Part shown: piece after piece, positions 1 to 8,406 of the stretch | How the letters are laid out: each line of letters begins with the position of its first letter | Position numbering within the stretch: position 1 is the first letter of the stretch | Assembly (NCBI GenBank): GCA_024638845.1 | Contig: JAHEJN010000018.1 | Coordinates: 1-49,407, forward strand | From: Acidimicrobiales bacterium | GTDB lineage: Bacteria > Actinomycetota > Acidimicrobiia > Acidimicrobiales > JAHEJN01 | DNA length: 49,407 nucleotides | Reading direction: 5' to 3' | Made by a program: the position numbers and the translations under genes | Notes under the pieces: generated by a model | What the model was told of the DNA's origin: nothing | What the model saw: the letters and a program-made list of their open reading frames with translations, nothing else | The model's database searches: none

Positions 1-178
1 CCAGCGCCGTCTCGACCTCGTCGGCGACCCGGTCTGCGTCGGCGTCGGATCCAGCCGCAGTGAAGCTGGCGGCCGGCGCTGTATCGCCGACCGGCGGGTC
101 TGCCGGTGATGCGCCCGCAGCCACGACGGTCGCGGCGGACATCACGAGCACCAAGATCACCACGAGCCGGTGTCGCAC
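1..178 (-). CDS. Secreted or lipid-anchored protein, N-terminal fragment
   Basis: Only the first 59 codons are inside the window; the gene runs off the left edge. From the GTG at 178 the protein begins with Arg-His-Arg followed by a hydrophobic run (LVVILVLVMSAATVVAAGA), which is a typical Sec signal peptide, and then an Ala/Asp/Pro-rich stretch. A TAGGAT box lies 7 nt before the GTG, which suggests a leaderless transcript and supports this start. Too little is present to name a family. It is read in the same direction as moeA, just downstream of it, but has its own promoter-like box. Confidence 0.6.
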   Translation of the reverse strand, partial: MRHRLVVILVLVMSAATVVAAGASPADPPVGDTAPAASFTAAGSDADADRVADEVETAL

Positions 179-185
179 CGACGAG

Positions 186-191
186 ATCCTA
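186..191 (-). promoter_or_regulatory. -10-like box TAGGAT before the left-edge gene
   Basis: Read on the minus strand, TAGGAT ends 7 nt before the GTG at 178. This matches the TANNNT pattern seen before many genes here and would start the transcript at or next to the start codon. No convincing -35 box was identified. Confidence 0.45.
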
Positions 192-230
192 ACGGCCGAT
201 CGTGGGAGCGGAAAGTCGCGGCGAGCGGGC

Positions 231-1430
231 TCAGTCGACGAGAACGAGCTCTGCCGTCTCGCCCGTCTTCACGCCGTCGCCGTCGGGCAGCACCGCCAAC
301 GCGTCGGCGGTTGCCATCGCGAACAGCTGGTGCGAGCCCTGACCACCGGCCGACGAGAAGTGGAACGCTCCGTCGCGGTAGGTCACGACCACTCGGGCGA
401 AGTGGGTCTTGCCGTCGGGCCGGCGGATCAGGTCGGCATCGGCGATGCCGACCACCGGCGGGCGTACGACATCGGCATGGCCCATCATCTGGCGAAGTCC
501 CGGTCGGGCGAACAGCTCGAAGGACACCATCGACGAGACGGGGTTCCCCGGGAGCCCGAACACGGGCGTGTCGGCCACCAGCCCGAACGCAAGAGGCTTC
601 GCCGGGCGTATGGCAACCTGCATCCAGGCCATGTCGCCGGTGGCGCTCAGCACCTTCTTCACGTAGTCGAAGTCGCCCATGCTGACGCCGCCGCTGGTGA
701 TGAGGGCGTCGCAGGTCTCGACCGCGGTGTCGATGGCCGACCGGATGGTGTCCTCGTCGTCGCGTATCAGACCGATGTCGACCGGCGTGGCGCCGGCTCG
801 TTCCACGAGCGACAGCAGGGTGCGGCGGTTCGAGTCGCGGATCTGTCCGGGCCGGAGTGGTGCGGCCCCTTCGACCAGTTCGTCGCCGGTTGACATCACC
901 CCGACCCGAGGTCGGGGGACCACCGTGACGTCGGTGGCGCCAAGGCTGCAGAGGACGCCGAGATGACCGGGTCCGAGCTCGACGCCGGTTTCGAACACCA
1001 GTTGACCGGGCGTGACGTCCTCACCAGCGGCCCGCACGTGATTGCCCGCCGGCACGGTGGCCTGGACCTCGACCGTCGAGCCGTCGTCGGACGCCCGGGT
1101 CAACTCGACCATGATCACCGCGTCGGCACCAGGAGGCATGGGCGCACCGGTCATGATGCGCACCGCCTGACCGGCCCCGACCTCGATGTCGGGCGCGGCG
1201 CCGGCAGCCAACGTGCCCACGATGTCGAGTCGCCGGGGCGCGTCGGCCGTGTCGGCCGACCGGACCGCGAATCCGTCCATGGCGGTGTTGGGGAACGGGG
1301 GAATAGCCTCACCGGCGACGATGGTCTCGGCCAGCACCAGCCCGAGGGCCTCGGCCACCGGAACGGTGACGGGTGGCAGGCGACGGCAGCCGGCGAGGAC
1401 TCGGGCGCGGGCCTCTTCGAGTGGGATCAC
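231..1430 (-). CDS. moeA: Molybdopterin molybdenumtransferase MoeA
   Basis: Inserts molybdate into adenylylated molybdopterin, the last common step of molybdenum cofactor synthesis in the cytoplasm. The 399 residues match the usual length. Visible family signatures are PNTAMDGFA (about 48-56), the molybdopterin-binding GGVSMGDFD (247-255) and GLPGNPVSS (292-300). The GTG at 1430 is chosen because the protein then begins VIPLEEAR, as expected for MoeA, and because a TAGGAT box lies 7 nt upstream; the open frame extends 46 codons further but in unrelated sequence. No other Mo-cofactor gene is in the window, so a molybdoenzyme must be encoded elsewhere. Confidence 0.93.
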   Translation of the reverse strand: MIPLEEARARVLAGCRRLPPVTVPVAEALGLVLAETIVAGEAIPPFPNTAMDGFAVRSADTADAPRRLDIVGTLAAGAAPDIEVGAGQAVRIMTGAPMPPGADAVIMVELTRASDDGSTVEVQATVPAGNHVRAAGEDVTPGQLVFETGVELGPGHLGVLCSLGATDVTVVPRPRVGVMSTGDELVEGAAPLRPGQIRDSNRRTLLSLVERAGATPVDIGLIRDDEDTIRSAIDTAVETCDALITSGGVSMGDFDYVKKVLSATGDMAWMQVAIRPAKPLAFGLVADTPVFGLPGNPVSSMVSFELFARPGLRQMMGHADVVRPPVVGIADADLIRRPDGKTHFARVVVTYRDGAFHFSSAGGQGSHQLFAMATADALAVLPDGDGVKTGETAELVLVD

Positions 1431-1437
1431 GGCCGCG

Positions 1438-1443
1438 ATCCTA
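1438..1443 (-). promoter_or_regulatory. -10-like box TAGGAT of moeA
   Basis: TAGGAT on the minus strand ends 7 nt before the moeA GTG. The spacing implies a leaderless mRNA. Confidence 0.45.
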
Positions 1444-1476
1444 GGGGTTCGCGGTGCGGCTGCTCCGAGCCGGCGA

Positions 1477-2079
1477 TCAGATCGCCGCCTCCTGGCGCTG
1501 CAGCAGCCGGACCAGATTCGACCAGTGGCGCATGAGCACGAGGCCGGCCAAGCCGCCGGCAACCGCAACCTCCCAGAGTGGGCGACCGACGATCGCGGTA
1601 CCCGCCACCACCATCAACGAGGCCACCATCGAACCCACCGAGGCCCGATGGCTGGCCTTCACCAGGATGGCCCAGCTGACCAGAGCGGTGAAGCCCACGA
1701 GCGGCCACACGACGAGCGACATTCCTCCGAAGGTGGCGACCCCCTTCCCGCCGCGAAGTCGGCGCTGAACGGGGAACACATGGCCGATCACCACAGCCGC
1801 ACCGCATGCGACAGCCAGTGGGCGGCCGCCGAACAGGTAGCCGACCCCGACGGGGATGACGGCCTTGAACAGGTCCCCGACCAGCACCAGGCCGCCGGCC
1901 CACCTCCCCGCCAATCGGGTCATGTTCGACGCCCCCGGGTTGCGCGACCCTTCGAGCATCGGATCGTGGCCGACCAGCCGGCCGATGAGCTGCGCCGACG
2001 GGAACGTGCCGATGAAGTAGGCAACGGGCACCAGTACCCAGGCGAAGGTCACGGCAGAATCGTAGGCGGCGACGTACAC
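1477..2079 (-). CDS. plsY: Glycerol-3-phosphate acyltransferase PlsY
   Basis: Membrane enzyme that transfers an acyl group from acyl-phosphate to glycerol-3-phosphate, making lysophosphatidic acid for phospholipids. The 200 residues hold about five to six hydrophobic segments and the three cytoplasmic motifs of the family: GSRNPGASN (about 44-52), GHVFP (about 98-102) and GGKGVAT (about 109-115). Translation starts at a GTG at 2079. It is divergent from the zinc ribbon gene at 2114, with only 34 bp between the two start codons. The gap to moeA is 46 bp, so the two may be co-transcribed, although moeA also has its own -10-like box. Confidence 0.93.
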   Translation of the reverse strand: MYVAAYDSAVTFAWVLVPVAYFIGTFPSAQLIGRLVGHDPMLEGSRNPGASNMTRLAGRWAGGLVLVGDLFKAVIPVGVGYLFGGRPLAVACGAAVVIGHVFPVQRRLRGGKGVATFGGMSLVVWPLVGFTALVSWAILVKASHRASVGSMVASLMVVAGTAIVGRPLWEVAVAGGLAGLVLMRHWSNLVRLLQRQEAAI

Positions 2080-2099
2080 GAGGTCGTGACGCAGCTCGG

Positions 2100-2105
2100 T
2101 ATCCT
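2100..2105 (+). promoter_or_regulatory. -10-like box TATCCT of the FmdB-like gene
   Basis: TATCCT ends 8 nt before the ATG at 2114. It lies within the short divergent gap to plsY and suggests a leaderless start. Confidence 0.35.
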
Positions 2106-2113
2106 CCCGGGCG

Positions 2114-2509
2114 ATGCCGACCTACGACTACCGCTGCGCCACCTGTGGCACCGACTTCGAGCTCTTCCAGGCCTTCAGCGAAGATGCGTTGAAGAAGTGC
2201 CCGACCAAGAAATCGGGCAACTCCCCCGCGGGCTGCACCAGCCCGGGCCGGGGCAAGGTCGAGAAGGTGTTCTCGGCGCCGGGCATCACGTTCAAGGGCA
2301 GCGGCTTCTACAAGACCGACAGTCGTCCGGGCTCGAAGAAGACGGCGGCGTCAGGCGACTCGGGGTCGACGGGTGATTCGGGGTCGCCGGACACGAAATC
2401 GAGCGACCCCAAGACATCCGATTCCACGCCGAGCGCGACGGAGTCGTCCGATGCGAAGTCGACCTCGTCATCGACCTCGTCATCGACCGTCGAGAAGTCG
2501 ACCGACTGA
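2114..2509 (+). CDS. FmdB-family zinc ribbon protein with Ser/Thr/Asp-rich tail
   Basis: The first 70 residues are an FmdB-type putative regulatory domain: MPTYDYRCATCG, then FSxxGITFKGSGFYKTDSR as in the family. The first Cys pair (CATC) is normal, but the second pair is not a CxxC: CP is followed by about ten inserted residues before the next Cys (CPTKKSGNSPAGC), so the zinc site is stretched or altered. Residues about 78-131 are a low-complexity Ser/Asp/Thr/Lys tail, probably disordered. The function of the family is not well defined; a role in gene regulation has been suggested from the original FmdB. It is a single gene between plsY (divergent) and a SAF-domain gene. Confidence 0.85.
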   Translation: MPTYDYRCATCGTDFELFQAFSEDALKKCPTKKSGNSPAGCTSPGRGKVEKVFSAPGITFKGSGFYKTDSRPGSKKTAASGDSGSTGDSGSPDTKSSDPKTSDSTPSATESSDAKSTSSSTSSSTVEKSTD

Positions 2510-2587
2510 CCGATCCTGGCCAGGGCCGCCGTCGGGTGGCATGGTGAGAGCCGACGCTTCCCCGGTGGTCGATTCCCGGGAAGTCCC

Positions 2588-3250
2588 ATGCGTCATCTGT
2601 TCACCGCCCGTCGAGCCGTCGATGCGGTTCGCTCCTGGCAGCCCTCAGTGGTCCGTCGGCTGCTACGCCGCCCTGCCGTATGGTGGGGCACGGCGGCGCT
2701 GCTCGCCCTGGCCACGGCAGCCGCGTCCCACGGCCTGCTGGCCGATGCGAGCTCCCAGCGCGAGGCCTGGGCCCGACGGCATGTCGTGGTGGTGACGACC
2801 ACGGCCATCGAGCCGGGCACCCAGCTCAGCTCGGCCAACTCGGCCACCGTCGAGCTTCCTGCAGTCGCGCTGCCCGATCGGTTCCTCACCGACCTCGTCC
2901 CCGGCGCCACCGCGGCCGCTCGTCTCGAACGGGGCGAGATCGTCCACCCGGCGCGCCTGCTCGGCGGGGGCGCCGTCGACGACGACCGGGTGGCCGTCGC
3001 CGTACCCACCGGCGACCTCGATGGTCTGCTCGCTACCGGCGATGTGGTCGACGTGTGGGCGTCGGCCGATCCCTACCTGGTCGAGCCCGGCACCGCCGAC
3101 GGCCTACGAATCGTCAGCGGCGCCACGGTGATCGACCGCGTCGAGGGCGTCGCGCTGCTCGCCGTCGATCGCCGCGAGGTGGCGTCGGTCGCGGCGTTGG
3201 TGCCGAACTCAGCCATCACGCTGTCGATCGTGTCGCGCTCAGCGGAATGA
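2588..3250 (+). CDS. SAF-domain (CpaB/FlgA-like) membrane-anchored protein
   Basis: 220 residues. One membrane segment (about 33-50, AVWWGTAALLALATAAASH) is followed by an outside SAF-type domain: VVVTTTAIEPGTQLSSAN, then LERGEIVHPARL, as in CpaB/RcpC and FlgA chaperones. The rest (VAVAVPTGDLDGLLATGDVVDV) resembles the RcpC/CpaB region. CpaB proteins help assemble Flp pili, but no pilus gene is nearby, so the role is open. The gene ends inside the 3' end of uppP (12-bp convergent overlap, 3239-3250). Confidence 0.72.
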   Translation: MRHLFTARRAVDAVRSWQPSVVRRLLRRPAVWWGTAALLALATAAASHGLLADASSQREAWARRHVVVVTTTAIEPGTQLSSANSATVELPAVALPDRFLTDLVPGATAAARLERGEIVHPARLLGGGAVDDDRVAVAVPTGDLDGLLATGDVVDVWASADPYLVEPGTADGLRIVSGATVIDRVEGVALLAVDRREVASVAALVPNSAITLSIVSRSAE

Positions 3251-4075
3251 CGACGCGAGCACGGCCAACACGCCGAGCCCCACGATCACCCGATACACGG
3301 CGAACGGGGCGAAGGTCGCGGTCTGCACCAGCCGCAACAGGCCCCATACCGCCAGCCATCCGGTGAGCGCCGAGCTGAGCATGCCGGCCAGGAAGGCCCA
3401 GCGCAGATCAACAGGTATGCCCGACGGCCCGCCGATGTCGACGACCGAGTAGAGCGCAGCACCGGCGATGATGGGAATGCTCATCAGGAAGGCGATGCGG
3501 GCCGCGCTCTCCCTGGCGAAACCGAGGCCTCGTGCCGCAATGATCGTCACGGCCGAGCGCGACACGCCCGGCTGCAGAGCCAGTGCCTGGCCCAACCCCA
3601 TGAGCACGGAATCCCTCAGACGGAACGACTCGGCCTGGCGACGACCGGGCAGGTACTTGTCGACCACGTACAGCACCACGCCGAACACGATGAGCATGAC
3701 GGCGATCAGCCCGATCTCGTCGTCGAGGCGATCGATCACGGAGTTGGCGGCCACACCGACGATCGCGGCCGGGATCGCCGACAACACGAGGAGCCACGCA
3801 AACCGACCATCGTCGGTCACGGGCTCACCGCGTGAGAACAGCGCCTTCCAACCGCCGACGACCAGCCTGGCCACGTCACGCCGGAAGTAGAAGACGACGG
3901 CAACGAGCGTGCCGACGTGCACCGCGACGTCGAAAGCCTTCTGGATCTGGTCGTCGGCGAAGTCGTTCCACCCGAAGAGCCACGGCACGATCGCGAGGTG
4001 CCCACTCGACGAGACGGGAAGGAACTCGGTGAGTCCCTGCACGGCGCCGAGGACGATGGCGTGCAGGATCGGCAT
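3239..4075 (-). CDS. uppP: Undecaprenyl-diphosphatase UppP (BacA)
   Basis: Integral membrane phosphatase that recycles undecaprenyl diphosphate to the monophosphate for peptidoglycan and other envelope polymers; it also gives bacitracin tolerance. The 278 residues fit the family. The start MPILHAIVLGAVQGLTEFLPVSSSGHL carries the (E/Q)xxxE-type region and the SSSGH motif, and LQPGVSRSAVT is the second catalytic motif. The ATG at 4075 is chosen over an upstream in-frame extension because the protein then starts at the family N-terminus and the ATG overlaps the stop of the preceding gene (TGATG), which implies translational coupling with the TldE paralogues. Confidence 0.93.
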   Translation of the reverse strand: MPILHAIVLGAVQGLTEFLPVSSSGHLAIVPWLFGWNDFADDQIQKAFDVAVHVGTLVAVVFYFRRDVARLVVGGWKALFSRGEPVTDDGRFAWLLVLSAIPAAIVGVAANSVIDRLDDEIGLIAVMLIVFGVVLYVVDKYLPGRRQAESFRLRDSVLMGLGQALALQPGVSRSAVTIIAARGLGFARESAARIAFLMSIPIIAGAALYSVVDIGGPSGIPVDLRWAFLAGMLSSALTGWLAVWGLLRLVQTATFAPFAVYRVIVGLGVLAVLASSFR

Positions 4076-5418
4076 CAGCTGCCGCCGAGGGAGACGCCGT
4101 CGATCACCATCGAGCACATGGCGTCGCCCGAGGTGAGCCACTCGCGATCGTCGGCCACCGCCGAGATGTCGAGCAGCAGCCGGGGCAGGGTGGAGGCGAT
4201 GGTGGCCTCGCGGATCGGTTCGGCCAGCTGCCCTTGGCGGATCATTCGGCCCTCGACGCCCACCGAGAAGTCGCCGCTCACCGCGTTCACCCCCGAGTGC
4301 AGGCCCTGGAGCGCGTAGACGAACACGCCGAGGTCGACGCCGGCCACGAGGTCGTCGAGCGAGCCGGATCCGGGGTGCATGATCAGGGCCTGCGCGCCGA
4401 CGCCAGGAGTCGAACGCGCCGAGCGCACCGCCGACGACGTCGACACCGTGCCCGCTCGACGGGCGGTGACGGTGTCGTAGAGGAACGTGGCCAGACGACC
4501 CCGGTCGATGAGCGTGTTGGCCCGCGTGGCCAGACCCTCACCGTCGTGGCTGTCCGCCGAGAGGGACCGCGAATCGGTCGGATCGTCGATGAGGGTCAGG
4601 AGCGGCGAGGCGATGACCTCGTCGAGGCGATCGGCGAAGGGCGTGCGGCCGCGCAGCTTGCGGTCGCCGCTCAGCATGCCGCCGACGATTCCCAACAGAC
4701 TCGCCGTCTTGCGGGGTTCGAACACAGCCGCGACCTTGCCGGAATCCGGCTTGGCGGCACCGAGCATGGTCACCGCGCGTTCGACGGCCTCGGCGGCGAT
4801 GGCGTCGACGTCGATGGCCGACGCGTCGCGGCCGCCGTCGTACGCGTACCCGGTCGAGGTCTCGTCGCCGCTACCAGCCATGGCCTGGACCGACATCGCG
4901 GCGTGGCTCTGCCGTCCGGCGACGCGGATGCCGCTGCTCGACACGATGGCCGACTCGCTCGATCCGTCACCGAACGACGCCGTGCGCACCCCGGTGATCC
5001 GAGCGTCGCCGCCGAGCACCTTGGCTTCGAGCCCGATCGCGAGCGCGATGCGCTCGGCGTCGGTCATGCGGGCGACGGCATCGGACCAGGGATCGATGTC
5101 GGCGCCGGGACGACCGTCGGGATCGGCCAGGGCCACGTGCGGATCGACCTCGGCGAACGAGGCGTTGTCGCGAGCCTCGGCGAGCGTGTCGATCGCCACA
5201 TCGAGATCGTGAGAGCCGGCGCTGGCGAACCCCTGCCGGCTGTCGACTATGACCCGCACACCGAGCGCACGAGAGGTGGCCGAGGTGAAGGCCTCGACCT
5301 CGCCCCGATAGGCACGAACCGATGTGCCCGTGCCCTGTGCGAGCACAACTTCGACCTGCTCGCCCGCCTCACCTGCCGCTACCAGGCGATCACCCAGAGC
5401 CAGCAGCTCGTCGCTCAC
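4075..5418 (-). CDS. PmbA/TldE-family protein, second copy
   Basis: Second of two adjacent TldE/PmbA-like subunits, 447 residues. TldD and TldE form a metalloprotease heterodimer that trims peptides such as microcin precursors; the E subunit lacks the metal-binding HExxxH, and none is seen here. Family features are a SDELLALGDRL start, an RAYRGEVEAFTSA stretch, GLATRANTLIDRGRL, and a C-terminal LHSGVNAVSGDFSVGVEG. The GTG start at 5418 overlaps the stop of the upstream paralogue (GTGA). It resembles that neighbour along its whole length, so a tandem duplication is likely. The 3' end is coupled to uppP. Confidence 0.88.
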   Translation of the reverse strand: MSDELLALGDRLVAAGEAGEQVEVVLAQGTGTSVRAYRGEVEAFTSATSRALGVRVIVDSRQGFASAGSHDLDVAIDTLAEARDNASFAEVDPHVALADPDGRPGADIDPWSDAVARMTDAERIALAIGLEAKVLGGDARITGVRTASFGDGSSESAIVSSSGIRVAGRQSHAAMSVQAMAGSGDETSTGYAYDGGRDASAIDVDAIAAEAVERAVTMLGAAKPDSGKVAAVFEPRKTASLLGIVGGMLSGDRKLRGRTPFADRLDEVIASPLLTLIDDPTDSRSLSADSHDGEGLATRANTLIDRGRLATFLYDTVTARRAGTVSTSSAVRSARSTPGVGAQALIMHPGSGSLDDLVAGVDLGVFVYALQGLHSGVNAVSGDFSVGVEGRMIRQGQLAEPIREATIASTLPRLLLDISAVADDREWLTSGDAMCSMVIDGVSLGGS

Positions 5419-6758
5419 GCGCCCGACATCGTGACGTCGGCCACCACCAACGAGACGCCGGCGGCGTTCATGGGCAGCCATTCGAGATCGGAGCCGACGG
5501 CGACGACATCGAGCAGCATCCGTTGCAGCGTGGACGCGATGGTGAACTCGCGTACCGGTTCGGCGAGCGCACCGTTGCGGATACGGAGCCCCTCGGCTCC
5601 GGTGGAGAAGTCTCCGCTCACGGGATTCACCCCCGAGTGCAGACCGCTCACGCCCTGCACCAGCAGGCCGTTGTCGATGTCGGCGATGAGGTCGGCCTGG
5701 GCCGCGGTGCCCGGCGCCAGGGCCAGAGCCTGGCAACCCACGCCCGGCGTGCTCGAGTAGCCACGGACGGCCGAGCCGGTCGAGCGTGTCCCGGCCTTGC
5801 GTGCGGTGTAGGCGTTGTGGAGGAACCCGTTCAGGACACCGGCGGTGATGAGCGGATTGCGGCGGGCCGCCAGACCTTCGCCGTCGGACTCGGTAGCGGT
5901 GAAGGCGTCGGGATCGGTGGGGTCGTCGACCAGGGTGATGAGCGGCGAAGCGACCAGGTCGCCCGAACGTTCGGCGAACAGCGATCGGCCCTTCTGCACG
6001 GCCTCGCCCGTGAGCGTGCCGCCGAGGATGGCCAGGAACTGCGCGGTGACGAAGGGATCGAGAACGACGGTCAGCCGCTCGGATCCGGGCTTGGTCGCGC
6101 CCAACAGACGGGTGGCCCGCTCCGTCGCATCGGCGGCAGCCCGATCGATGTCGAGGCCATCGGGACCCTTGGCCACCGAGAACCCGAAGCCGGTCTGCAC
6201 ATCGTCGCCGTCGGCCGCCAGGGAGTAGGCCATGAGGAAAGCCGCCGTCTCGGAACCCACCGCTCGGACACCGGCGGTCGACACCACCGCGGCAGCCGAC
6301 ATCGAGTCGCCGTACTCGGCGGTCTCGAGACCGATGATGCGGTCGTCGGCCGCTCGAACGGCTCGTTCGAGCTCCAGCGCCATCGCCACCTTCCCCTCGG
6401 GTGCGAACCCGAGGAGCCGCTCGTCGACCAGCGCGAGCTCGGGAATGGGAACGCCGTCGGGCTCGGCCAAGCCGAGGAACTCGTCGGGCGTACCGAAGGA
6501 GGCGTTGTCGCGGGCATCGGCCAGCGTCTCGGCCAACACGGTCGGGTCGAGCGTGCCCGCCGAGGCGAAGCCCTGCCGATGATCCTTGATCACCCGGACG
6601 CCGACACCCTGGCTCTCGGCCGACGACAGCGACTCGATGTCACCCTCGTAGGCCCGCACTTCGGTGTCGCGATCGTGCACGACCACGACCTCGACCTGCT
6701 CGTCGTCGTTGGCCCAGCCGATCACCTGATCGGCGATGGCGAGGAGCTCGTCGGTCAT
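5415..6758 (-). CDS. PmbA/TldE-family protein, first copy
   Basis: 447 residues starting at the ATG at 6758, which overlaps the tldD stop codon (TGATG). Typical PmbA/TldE features are MTDELLAIADQV, VRAYEGDIESLSSAESQGVG, DGEGLAARRNPLITAG and LHSGVNPVSGDFSTGAEG. As expected for the E subunit there is no HExxxH. It probably pairs with the TldD encoded immediately upstream to make the peptide-trimming protease. Matching lengths, matching N-termini and the same C-terminal glycine-rich motif show that it is a paralogue of the next gene. Confidence 0.9.
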   Translation of the reverse strand: MTDELLAIADQVIGWANDDEQVEVVVVHDRDTEVRAYEGDIESLSSAESQGVGVRVIKDHRQGFASAGTLDPTVLAETLADARDNASFGTPDEFLGLAEPDGVPIPELALVDERLLGFAPEGKVAMALELERAVRAADDRIIGLETAEYGDSMSAAAVVSTAGVRAVGSETAAFLMAYSLAADGDDVQTGFGFSVAKGPDGLDIDRAAADATERATRLLGATKPGSERLTVVLDPFVTAQFLAILGGTLTGEAVQKGRSLFAERSGDLVASPLITLVDDPTDPDAFTATESDGEGLAARRNPLITAGVLNGFLHNAYTARKAGTRSTGSAVRGYSSTPGVGCQALALAPGTAAQADLIADIDNGLLVQGVSGLHSGVNPVSGDFSTGAEGLRIRNGALAEPVREFTIASTLQRMLLDVVAVGSDLEWLPMNAAGVSLVVADVTMSGA

Positions 6759-8167
6759 CAAGCCGCGGTGCCGCCCACGGTGAGCTTGGCCACGCGCAGC
6801 GTCGGGGTGCCGTCACCGACGGGCACACCCTGGCCGTCCTTGCCGCAGGTGCCCGGCGAGCCCATGGCGAAGTCGTTGCCGAGGGCGTCGATGAGGGTGA
6901 GCACCTCGGGGCCGTTGCCGATGAGGTTGCCCTCGCGAAGCGGAGCGGTGATCTCGCCGTTCTCGATCAGGTAGGCCTCGGTCATGCCGAACACGAAGTC
7001 ACCGGTGGCGGTGTTCACCTGACCGCCTCCGAGCTGAGCGACGAACACGCCCCGCTCGGTCGACGCGATGATGTCGTCGGGGTCGTCGGTGCCGTTGCCG
7101 AGGTAGGTGTTGGTCATGCGCACCATGGGCAGGTACTGATAGCCCTGACGGCGACCATTGCCCGACGAGGCTCTACCGGCTCTGCGGGCTCGCAGCAGAT
7201 CCCACATGTAGTCGGTGAGGATCCCGTTCTCGATGAGGGTGTTGCGCTGCCCCGCACGTCCCTCGTCGTCGAAGGCGTAGGCGCCCCACTCGGTGGGCAT
7301 CGTGCCGTCGTCGACGATGGTGACGGAGCGGTTGGCGACCTGTTCGCCCACCCGATCGGCGAAGACCGAGGCGTTCTTGCCGACGAGATCGGCCTCGAGG
7401 CCGTGACCACACGCCTCGTGGAACAACACGCCACCGCCGCCCTTGCCGATCACCACGGGCATCTCTCCGCTCGGCGCCGGCACCGCCGCCAGCTTGGTGA
7501 GCGCCCGGTTGGCGGCCGTGCGAGCCAATTCCTCGACGTCGTACTCATCGAAGAGCTCGAAACCGACCGTGCGGCCGATCGTCTCGCGACCCGTCTGCAT
7601 ACCGGTGTCACCGCTGGCGACGCAGCTCACCGAGAACATCGTCCTCACCTGATCGTCGCCGGCGAGCACGCCGTCGCTGTTGGCCACCAGGAAGCGACGC
7701 CGCGAATCGGCGTACCTCGCCATCACCTGGGAAATCGCCGGGCCGGCATCGCGTGCGGCCTGGTCGGCCCGACCGAGCAGCTCGACCTTCGTCGCCTTGG
7801 CGATGGTCTCGGGCAGAACCTGTACCTCATTGGGTCGCGTGGCCGATTGCCGATCGAGGTCGATCGTCCGGGTGCCACCGCCCCCGCCCTTGGCCGTCGC
7901 GGCCGCGGCCTGAGCTGCTGCGACCAGCCCGGTCTCGGACAGGTCGGCGGTATGGGCGAAGCCCGTGGTTTCGCCCACTACGACCCGGATGCCCGCGCCG
8001 CGGTCGCGACCCGAGCTGAGCTCCTCGACCTTGCCGTCGTCGAACATGGCCGACGTGCTGCGTTTGTCCTCGACGAACACTTCTGCGAACTCGCCGCCGG
8101 TGTGCAGCGCCGCGCCGAGCGTGCGCTGGACGAGATCGTCGGACAGCAGAGCGGTTTCGTCGTTCAC
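6758..8167 (-). CDS. tldD: Metalloprotease subunit TldD
   Basis: Catalytic subunit of the TldD/TldE zinc protease. The 469 residues include the metal-binding HEACGHGLEAD (His250, Glu251, His255), preceded by a glycine-rich GKGGGGVLF, and the conserved late cysteine in GTCGKDGQGVPVGDG. The GTG at 8167 is chosen because a strong ribosome binding site (AAGGGAG) lies about six bases upstream; the frame is open for 30 more codons without family similarity. It heads an overlapping run tldD-tldE-tldE'-uppP. No RiPP precursor gene was found nearby. Confidence 0.93.
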   Translation of the reverse strand: MNDETALLSDDLVQRTLGAALHTGGEFAEVFVEDKRSTSAMFDDGKVEELSSGRDRGAGIRVVVGETTGFAHTADLSETGLVAAAQAAAATAKGGGGGTRTIDLDRQSATRPNEVQVLPETIAKATKVELLGRADQAARDAGPAISQVMARYADSRRRFLVANSDGVLAGDDQVRTMFSVSCVASGDTGMQTGRETIGRTVGFELFDEYDVEELARTAANRALTKLAAVPAPSGEMPVVIGKGGGGVLFHEACGHGLEADLVGKNASVFADRVGEQVANRSVTIVDDGTMPTEWGAYAFDDEGRAGQRNTLIENGILTDYMWDLLRARRAGRASSGNGRRQGYQYLPMVRMTNTYLGNGTDDPDDIIASTERGVFVAQLGGGQVNTATGDFVFGMTEAYLIENGEITAPLREGNLIGNGPEVLTLIDALGNDFAMGSPGTCGKDGQGVPVGDGTPTLRVAKLTVGGTAA

Positions 8168-8406
8168 GTTTCTCCCTTGCCGACCAGACGTCGGAGTCGT
8201 CGAGTGATCGACAATGCTACCGGCGCACTTCCACGTGGCCCTCGTCACGCGACCCATCCGATCGACGGCATTTCCCGCCGGCCGCTCTACCCTTCAATGG
8301 CCCCAACTCTCGTTTGGCCTCGCCCGACAATGCCGTCGCACGCGGGGTTCGGCGGTCCTGGTCCCCCTTCACACACCGACGTTCGATCGTGGAAGACAAG
8401 AAGCGC

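Noticed and set aside
8168-8388. Possible tRNA or small gene in the 221-bp gap after tldD
   Set aside because: No cloverleaf, anticodon stem or CCA end was found on either strand, and open frames there lack a ribosome site or family match. It most likely holds the divergent promoters.
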